The translations under genes and the position numbers were made by a program. Below, piece after piece: positions 12,521-21,700 of a stretch of DNA of 64,000 nucleotides. Every line of letters begins with the position of its first letter. The stretch's first letter is position 1. The stretch comes from Xiphophorus maculatus (Eukaryota > Chordata > Actinopteri > Cyprinodontiformes > Poeciliidae). Under the pieces are notes generated by a model. That model ran no database searches, had not been told where the DNA came from, and saw only the letters and a list, made by a program, of their open reading frames with translations. Where the stretch lies: the NCBI RefSeq assembly GCF_002775205.1, contig NC_036447.1, positions 26,704,501 through 26,768,500 of the forward strand. Reading direction: 5' to 3'.

Positions 12521-13579
12521 TCAGTTTTTCTGTTGGACCTGATCAGGGGAAGTCCAAATGTCAGAGGAAGACAGAACCAGAAAATGAATGTAGATTATTT
12601 TTTAAAGCTGTAGGCACAGTTTAAGTGGAGCCCTAACAAGTGAGATAAGACAGTTTTAATCTGATTATTCTATTAAAATTGTTGTGTTTCCAAACATGCT
12701 GCTGCTGTTTTGTACATGTGTTTTAAGGTTAGATGAAGTGAGTCACTCAAATTTCCAAATATGACTCATTGCACAAAAGTAGGCTCTTAATCTCACTCTG
12801 TGGCTTTTGTGCAGAAGCATAACTTTGATCTGGACGCGACGCTTCGGGCATGGTGTGTTCAGCATGAGATGAAAGGCTGAAAATGTTTGCAGATTTTCAA
12901 TCTCAGTCGAGCCATGCATCCATTCAGGCCTGAGTTCAAAGAAGACTCGGTGACTCGGCAGCAGAGTTATGTTGCAACATTACTTCAGCAACTTTAGAAA
13001 TACTCGATTTCTACAATGCTGTACTTTTTTTCTTTTCCTCGAGTCATTTTATCATGAATTATTGCTACTCTGACTTGAGAGTAACATTCCTGGATACTCT
13101 GTCCATGTTGACTAACTTCACAGAATGAAGAACAAAGTTGTTTTAACCAGAAATCCACACATTTTTCTTAAAGTTTCATGCTGAAAAGAAAATTGACTTG
13201 GAAAAATGTTCACGTTTGCCTGATTTTGTTATTTTGTAATCATCTTACCTATAAGAATTATTTTCCTTTTGGTCTTTGGAATACCTAAAGTTCCAAAAAG
13301 CTTTACATTTTTGTCCATCTGATGATGTAATTTTACTTTCTTTTTTTTTTTTTAAAGTCACCTGTTTTACCAAATCTTTTCTATACTCTCACTTGAGTAA
13401 TTTCTTAGATGGTTACTTTTTACTTTACCTCATCAGTAAATGGTTGATAATTTATCTGCATTCTGACACTAATATAAATCAAAGGAAATCCCATTATTCA
13501 GCTGTGGCCTGCTATGTTGTTGTCTAGTAATGCAAACAGGTTAGGTGACATCAAACCAAACCGACTGGGTCATTATTAG

Positions 13580-13960
13580 CCTGGTAAACACCAGCTCCTT
13601 GTTCTAAGCTCCACTTCATGCGAAGGCTGTCGGCCATTGATAAACATTTGCTTCCTGGTGGCTTGGACTGAAGTTTTAAACTTTACCCAGTCGCCAGCAT
13701 TTGCAGACGCTAATGCTAACTCAATATTTGTAAGAGTGACCAACACGGACTGAACGGCTTCGTTCACTTCCTCCACTGGCGTTGCTAAAACTACGATTCT
13801 GAAACGGTGCGGAAAATGGGCGGCGTCGTTCACAAGCTCTCCTTCTGTTTGCCGATAGAAATTCTACTGGAGGAATCCAGGCCAATGGGAGAAATCCCAG
13901 ACACAGAAGTTAAGGGAGATGAGAGTCGAGCAGAACTGCTGGTTCATTAAACTGTCAGTG
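13580..13960. mobile_element. Interspersed repeat family D, copy 2
   Basis: Matches the repeat at 4655-4970 across the CTTCGTTCACTTCCTCC piece, the CTACGATTCTGAAACGG piece and the CCAATGGGAGAAATCCC end. No coding sequence. Confidence 0.5.
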
Positions 13961-15138
13961 TTTCAAATGATCGTTCTGTTCCAAAGTGGGGGAAAAAAAT
14001 TGGTCTGAAAGAAGCAAAGTAAATCATAAAGAGTCATTTTGACTTGGGATATTTTTGTGTAAAAGCAAAGAGCTGTTAGTTAAGGTGAAGGTTATAGGTG
14101 GTAGCTGAAGGTCACCAACCTGATCGGAAAATCTGACTAAACGAGAAGAGTGCAATTTCTTTTCACAGTAACCATGAAATATTACTAAAATATCTGCTTC
14201 TTCTTTTCTTGTTACTGATAACACGCCCAAGCAAAAAATACACACTACACTTTATTTTTCTTTTTTGCCTCTCTTTTCGGTAAACTATACGACTTCTAAA
14301 AAAGTCCCGCCGTCTAATCAGATTAGAATTGTTTACAGGGGTGGAGGTGCCGTTGAGCAGGATGTGCACCTGACAGAAATAGTGGAGCACTTTCTGGTTT
14401 TTACAAAAACACTCTGACCTTTTATTAAACCGCACAAACAGGTGACCAGAGAAGGTGAGAACCCCTGCGCACAGAAATGAAAGAACACGCCCAGCGCTTT
14501 GCAGAAATAATTCAAATAACAACACGAATAATAAAAAAAGAGGCAGTCATTAATTGTTCCATTTATTAGTTCAGGAGAAAAAAAAACTAACATTGAACCA
14601 AAGACTTTCATGTTCTATTGGGATTGCGTTGTGACTGGTTAAAAAGAAAAAGAAAGAGTTTTTAAAAATGTCTGCATTAGCACAATTGACTGAGAATCCG
14701 CTCCAGCTGTTGCTCCTGTTGCTGTTGTTGTGCAGAGACGTTTGCGGGTGGTGGGGAGTGGTGGGGGGGCTCTGGTGTGCTTCCTGGTCGCTTTGCATTA
14801 GACTGCAACAGCCGCAGACCACAAATCCTACGTGAACCCACACATGCTTTTCTTTTCGTCCTGTTTGTGACTCACTTCGAATGCTCCTGTGATTCTGATG
14901 CAGAAGCTTGAGAGCGACCGGGTTCAGTTGGATTGTTTGAAACCGTCGACTGTTGCTCGGCAATCAAGTAAAAGTGCGTAGCAGGATGCGAGGGAGTCGG
15001 GGGCTAGGGGGCAGCGTGCCATAATCTGATGCATATTTTTGCAATTTGAAATTTTACATCAAGAATTTCACACACTGACCATGTTCACAGCTTGTTTCTT
15101 CCTGTGTTGCCAGGTTCAGGTGCTACAGAGCCCTGCAG

Positions 15139-15270
15139 GGTACCACGGAGTACCTTAGCGAGGTACCACGGAGTACCTTAGCGAGGTACCACGGAGTACC
15201 TTAGCGAGGTACCACGGAGTACCTTAGCGAGGTACCACGGAGTACCTTAGCGAGGTACCACGGAGTACCT
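15139..15270. repeat. 23-bp minisatellite, about 5.7 units
   Basis: Near-identical 23-bp units, each with GGTAC, a 6-base spacer and GTACC, then TTAGCGA. The GGTAC/GTACC arms are an inverted repeat, so each unit can form a 5-bp hairpin. The units look perfect, suggesting recent expansion. Confidence 0.95.
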
Positions 15271-15599
15271 CTCTCTTTAACTGCAATATTTGCCTTTCGT
15301 GGGGGAACGCAAAAGACATTTTTAACCTCCATTTCCCCTAGGGGGCTCTGTAAGGTCCACAGCAGGTGTTGTTATAGAAAATCCCTGCTCATCACAGGAA
15401 GAGACGAAGAGCAAAACATTACTGTAGAAACTAGATTTCTTACCATCAGAGGACGTTATTTGAAACGCAGAAAGAATTGACTTAAACTGAGAAAACACGT
15501 CCTTTGTTAATGAGGCAGCACTTCTCAGTAGTGATCTGCCACTAGTTCTGTGTTATCAGTTTATCTGCGATTCTGAGTGAGATTCATACTGAGAAAAAA

Positions 15600-15688
15600 A
15601 AAAAAACCTTGTCTGACGCTGTTTCGCAGCAGGTGGGAGGACATAAATTGAGGAACTTGAAGAAGACACCGAGCTGCTTCGCAGACAG
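15600..15688 (+). other. Candidate 5' non-coding exon of first il2rb-like gene
   Basis: The segment ends with GCAGACAG/GTAAGA, a strong donor at 15689. A partner acceptor CTACAG ends at 18602, 115 bases before the receptor ATG. A diverged copy of the segment lies at about 16825-16950, sharing AGGTGGGAGGA and CTCGTCTCC. The spliced exon is inferred, with no coding evidence. Confidence 0.3.
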
Positions 15689-16030
15689 GTAAGATGCTAA
15701 AGGTTTCTCGTCTCCGCTCATGTTTATGTTCTTCTAAAAAAAGATGATGTATGACTTATTGTTCTCAGTTTTGAAAGAGGTATTACTTTCTATCATCAGA
15801 GAAACACAAGTACAACTAAACACTGATACTCCTGTGGCCTGTCACAACAAGTGGTTGAGGCAGGAGAGACTTTTTATTTTTTATTAAAGCAAAGTTATTA
15901 TTGATAAATTTAAGTTTTCTACAATGGAAAATATTAAGCATAACACAAAGTATTGGACTTTTAGCAACCGTGTTTTCTCCTTTCTCTTAAATTTTGTGGT
16001 AAATATCAACGGACTGAGAGCACAAATCTG

Positions 16031-16106
16031 CTTTTAATGATTAAACCTGGCTTTTAATGATTAAACCTGGCTTTTAATGATTAAACCTGGCTTTTAATGA
16101 TTAAAC
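16031..16106. repeat. 20-bp tandem repeat, about 3.8 units, HNF1-like dyads
   Basis: The unit is CTTTTAATGATTAAACCTGG. Each contains TTTAATGATTAAA, a perfect dyad about a central G that resembles the HNF1 consensus GTTAATNATTAAC and contains two ATTA homeodomain cores. The last unit is cut by the hairpin that follows. Confidence 0.95.
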
Positions 16107-16134
16107 ATGCCTGCTGGCTTGAACCAGCAGGCAT
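16107..16134. repeat. Perfect 11-bp hairpin, 6-nt loop
   Basis: ATGCCTGCTGG (16107-16117), loop CTTGAA, CCAGCAGGCAT (16124-16134), then a run of T. It abuts the 20-bp dyad array. Confidence 0.9.
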
Positions 16135-16446
16135 TTTTAAAGAGACAGCGACACAAATCCTGAGAATAGGCAGAATCTTTTTCTTTATTTTTGGGTTCAA
16201 ACTCTTTTGAACCCAAAGGAATTAATTTGCAAACTCTTTATTTGATTAATTTGAAAAATGTGTTATGTTTCGCATCTACAGTGATTTAAGCTCCCATTTT
16301 ATACGAAAACTGAGTTATTTCATTGTTTGATTTGAGTCACTGTATGCTTAGCTTATTGTTGAGCAGTGTAAAAACAAATGCTGGAATTTTTTTTTTTGTA
16401 GTTTAAAAAAATAAAATAAAATTCTGACTTCTCCATTTTGGCCCAA

Positions 16447-16635
<189 letters not shown>

Positions 16636-18014
16636 GAACGCCGCTGAGTTAGAGGACGTTTGAAGTTCACAAGTAAATTCAGACAGAGGAAAGATATCCA
16701 ACACCTTTTTGCCATCAAAACTATTCTCATTAGCGATCCTTCAGAAGTTTGAAAATGACTTTCTGTCTTGTTAATCTTATCTGCGGTTGGTGTGTGTGAG
16801 AGATATGAACCGAGAAGGAGAAAAAAGTCGTGTGACGCTCTTTCGCTGCAGGTGGGAGGAAATAACTTGAGGAATTAAAAGCAGACCTTCAACTTCTCGT
16901 CTCCACTCAAGAGTTTTGCTCTTCTGAAAAGAAAAGATTTATCACATGTCGCGAGGTTAAGAGAAGAAAGAGCAGACTTTCTGAAATGTGGGAGTACTTT
17001 CTTGTAGAGGACATGTTGTGATGAGATTTGCATACGAGACATTTCTTAGGAAATGTTTTACCAAAGGTTTTTCGGTTAGAACATCTTAGCCTGTGTACCT
17101 GTACACCCACATCTCCAGACACTGTGGGAGACTGTTTTGATCATTCAGCTGTGGAACAACTCGGGCAATGATTATTAAAACAGTCTCACCTACATATGGT
17201 TTTTTACCACGTCTAGTACGTTCTAAGTACTTTTATTTAAGTTTTTACTTTGGATTTTCATCGTTCACTCTTTTCCCCTTTCACATTCGGACACAACCAA
17301 CTTTGTGCAAATGACAAGTCTTTTGTTTGGCATTTTTGCTGATTTTGAAAACATTTAGCACACTTAGCTAAATAAATATTGTCACATGAATTCTAAAGCC
17401 CTAACTTTCTTGGCTGCTTTGTAAACATTAAACTGAATAAAGTTCAACACCATTCATAGCAGTACTTCTATTTTGGAAGAGGTTTTGATGGAGCCATTCC
17501 GTTTCCTCTCCTCACATTTTCTTCTTTTTTTGTTCCCCAATGAAGTTTTTGTCAAACAAGAAACATACAGGAAAAATACAAAAACAGCAGAAAACAATAC
17601 AAAAACATAAATACAATATCTAAGGACATTATAGATCATGTAAATGATTTTAAACTTAAATTAGTAATCGAGGATTGTGATCTTATAATGGCAGATATAA
17701 TTTGAAAGGAAGTTAGCGCATTAGCTTCTGCTAAATATCGCGTTGTTCCAGTTCTTCACCGTTTGTGGCACTAATGTTTATGATTAATGCATTAAGGTTA
17801 ATGCAACTATCGTTTCAGTCTGCCACTGAATCTCCTCAGTTAGCTAGTAGACATTTAAAGCAGCATGAAGACCAAGGGAAAGGTCAGGGAGTATCTCAAC
17901 CTTGTATGTAACATTTATAATAATGTTTTGTTTTTTTTTTACATATTTGTTAAAACTGTTATGACAGTTTAGAATGAGACAGATAAGCTGTAAAGAAAAA
18001 AAACAATCAAGCTC

Positions 18015-18345
18015 CTCCACTTTCTAGTGTGGCCAACTGAAGAAATGCACCTGTCAAAAACAACCAATCAGAGGCAGGAGGAAGGTCTTAGTGCTGTCAA
18101 TCAAGCTTGTGTATGCGCTGCTAAATGTGCTAATGATGGCGAAACACTTCCCATCACAGAAAAACCGTTTATCTGCCGTCATCTCTGAGCCGTGTAGCTC
18201 TGTCGTTAGCACTGGGAGGAGGAGGAGTTGGATTGTTTTCACAGATTATCTGACTCATGCTGTACTGTCACCACATAGTGACAGCTTTAACAAATATGTG
18301 AAAGACGTATTTTTTTTAAAAGTTACCTGCTGCAGCTCTAAATCT
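18015..18345. mobile_element. MITE family B, copy
   Basis: Shares with 24765-25140 and 36270-36685 the order: CCAATCAGAG- or GATTGGTTG-type piece, TTTATCYGCC, AGATTATCT, ACTGTCACCACATAGTGACA-like piece, then AAAAGTTACCTGCTGCAGC at the end. It sits about 260 bp upstream of the il2rb-like 5' exon. No coding capacity. Confidence 0.6.
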
Positions 18346-18603
18346 ACTGGTTTACTCAAATAATGGTGTCGTGTTTGTCGAGTATAACATGTGAAGTTGT
18401 AAGACAGCGCACTGCGATGCGCCGTGAAACACGGTGAAATGATCCGAACTGCGGTTGAGTTCAGGACTCATAAGGCTGGTTTTACCTGAAGTTAGCGGGA
18501 AAACTCCTGCTCACATGCTGACCATTTCCTAACCCTTTCTTTGTATTTGTATTTGCAAAGAGTAAAACTTCTTCTTTTTTTCCTTCCATTTATCAACTAC
18601 AGG

Positions 18604-18630
18604 ATGAGAAGAACAACAGCTGGAAAGTGA
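18604..18630 (+). promoter_or_regulatory. Upstream ORF of eight codons before il2rb-like ATG
   Basis: If transcripts use the CTACAG acceptor ending at 18602, the first ATG is at 18604 and encodes MRRTTAGK then TGA. The next ATG, 18634, is in frame with the receptor and adds 28 residues before ATG 18718. A short upstream ORF this close to the 5' splice could reduce translation; this is inference. Confidence 0.35.
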
Positions 18631-18717
18631 CTGATGCCCTCAAGCCTTCTGGTCACACATGTTGGAAATCCAGCCATCCCAGCGATTCATATCTCAAAGA
18701 CAATAACTTGTGAAAAA

Positions 18718-21700
18718 ATGGCGACCACTAGGACAGGACTCTTTCTTTTCCTTGTACTTCGTATCTGCAGTGCTAGAGCTGATAAATGCTCCATCCTTCC
18801 TCCAAAGAGTGAGTCATTTAACTCGATATTTGACGAATATCTGAAATGATTCTTTTTCCGTTAATTAAATGCCCACATTCTTGTACATAGATCTCACTTG
18901 CTACAATGACTACAACGATTCTATGAGCTGTGTGTGGGACAGTTCTCATGTCCGCCATCTTACAGACGATGTGTGCACAATACATGCAGAAAATCATATT
19001 GCCAAGTAAGAGCAACAGCAGTCTTTTTCCCCCGCCACATGAAATGCTTTTAAGTAACGCTTTAGAAAAATAATTAACAAAGGTTTTTCTCTTTTAAGCA
19101 GGCCCTACAAGGCTTTCTGTGAGCTAAAGTCCAGTGATGCCTCAAACCCAGCTTTAAAAAGCTGCTCAATGAAATTCTCGAAGCCCTACATTGTGAGTAT
19201 ACAACATTGTTCTTTGGAGAAGCGGGTTCAAGTTGGCAGTTTCTGCATCTGAAAAAGCTTTATATCTTCAATATATCTCAAATAAAGCAAACGTCCTGAC
19301 TAACCCTCAGTTCTTTTCTACCGTTTCATGTTTGGTCTCAACTTCATTTTGTCAGGGATCAGCCGTTCAGTTTTACAAAAGCATAGAGGTGCCACTCAGG
19401 CTGACCAAAAACAGACGTTTCATGAAGACTGAATTAGTCTGAAGTGACATATCTTCACTGTTACTGCACCTTGTGTTGTTAAAAAGTGAGACCCAGATGA
19501 TTTAACAGATGTATTTCTATTTTTTCCCCCTATTTTTATCCATTGCTTGAACCCTTTACTCAAATGATAATGTCTGTATTTGACGAGAAAGAAAAAGGGA
19601 AAATGTTTCGTTTTCAAAATTTCAGCATTTTTCCATGATGTAGGGATGGCCAACAAAACTTATTGCTTCTGAAAATGTTTAAAGTGGTCATGAATGCGTT
19701 CTGAAAGTAAAAATAATTTTATTTATTCATTTCCAGTTCATGACATTTCATAACCTATCCCTTACTGTGAGATGCATGCCGTCTGAACATTGTGAAGCCA
19801 TTTACCAAATGCCAGCGCATAACGGTGAGTATAAACTAAGCACACTAAAACAAATAACCTAAAAAAGTGCTGGTTAGTTGTATATTTGGCTATTTTTTGT
19901 GGGGGTCAGGGGGGGGCAATTTTCAGTTGCAGGTTGAAAATCTAAAGTGACAATCATAAAAGTATAAAGTATCTGCTCACAGGAGTGCGGTTAATCCTTT
20001 TCAGAAGCCGTTTCTTCAATCGTAACCTGCTGATCGCTGGTGTGTTTTTAACACACACCAGCTGAAATCACAGCTTTGTCTCGGTCTGGTTAAAGTTGCT
20101 GCTGCCACAAGCATAACAAGTTGGGTTCTTTTTATCAAGTCAGAGCTTCAAGAGGACACATCTGTAGGTGTAACAGTAGCTAAACTGATAACCATTAACT
20201 TAAAAAAAAATACAGCTGTTCTCAAGAAGTCTCTGTTATAAATCACCAAAATTTTACAGTCAATCATTTCCATGTCTATTGGAACAAAAGGAAAAAATAT
20301 ATATATAGGTGTCCCGCATAAAAAACACAAACCACATAGTTTGCAACTAAGTAACACAAAATGACAAAAAATAAATCCAGGCACTATTCTGTAAGACATT
20401 TCATTGTAGACATTTTGTACAGAGGAACTGTTGGAGCCACCATCCTTAGGTAGCCACCGATTTCTTTTTCTAATAGCCATGTAGTAAAGAAATTAAGAAA
20501 CTCTCATAATTTAAAAACCCAATAAGACGATTTGGCCTTTTTGGTTGTAATGTGACAAATCTGAAAAAGTTCAATGAGGAGTAAAAGGATTTTTGCCAGG
20601 AACCGTGTGTTTTATCTTTGTGCATTATCTGACAGCTAACAGCTGAATGTTGGATTTTGCAGTAAAGTTGAACCCACCAGGACAACCTAATGTAAACCAG
20701 ACCATTGTGACCTGGACCTCTCAAGTTGAAGAACACTCGAAAATTACCACGTTCGACTCTCAGCTACAGTGGAAGCAAAAGGATAAGTCGTGGACTGTAA
20801 GTAAATATTTTAATATATTATATTAAAGGCTCCCACGTAGTTCACCCAAACAGTCACGCGGTTGCAGACCGTTTGTATTCGGACAAACTCTTCCTCAAAA
20901 GTATCTATGTCTGTTATGGATACAAAAACCGGACAGTGAAGCGAATAATCAGCATTGCTGTCTGGACGCATCTCCACACGAAACACGGCAATAAACCTCT
21001 GACCAACAATACAACACGTCGCTCAGAGCTCTGTGGACCCCAGCCTGGTGTCGGACGCCTCTCTGCGGACAACAGGGCTTCATTTTACTGATAAGAAAGA
21101 TGCACATCTTTGTGATGCGTCTACGGCAACAGCTGCGCCTCCATTACAAATGTGCGCAAAACATTGTCGATGTTCCACTAATGTCGAAAAAACACAACTT
21201 CACGCTTGCCGTGTTTCCATTGCGTGAGAAACGCAATTAAAATCAGACGTGACTCTGTTCACGGGATAATTCATAAAAAAGTTTTTAAAAAAACGACCGC
21301 GCCATGATCCTCAAACTACTTCATATTTCTTCCTCATGGTTTGCTCCAGGATCATGTTACCCCTGCGATGCGAAAAAAACCCCAAAACATTTCCATTGCC
21401 GTTTTGCAAAATAAACCAACGTTTGTACGGCTGAAAAACTTTCTCTTCCTACTACCAAAACTTTTTATAAAATAACAGATTTTTTTTTCTAAATTAGTGT
21501 GTTTGCATGAAGTGAATTAATTTTCGAAATGCCAAATTGCTCAATCATATGGTCAACGTAAGCGCGTCTAATGAAAAACGATTTGGCCACTTCAGATGAA
21601 GTTCGCTGGGTCTTAACGGTAGACTGTTCAAATGAGAGACCGGAAAACTACCAGCCTGCTGACCGTGTGTTCGCTGACCGTGTGTTCGCTGACCGTGTGT

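Noticed and set aside
14571-14963. 130-residue open frame, - strand
   Set aside because: Low-complexity His/Ser-rich translation with no domain or splice context.
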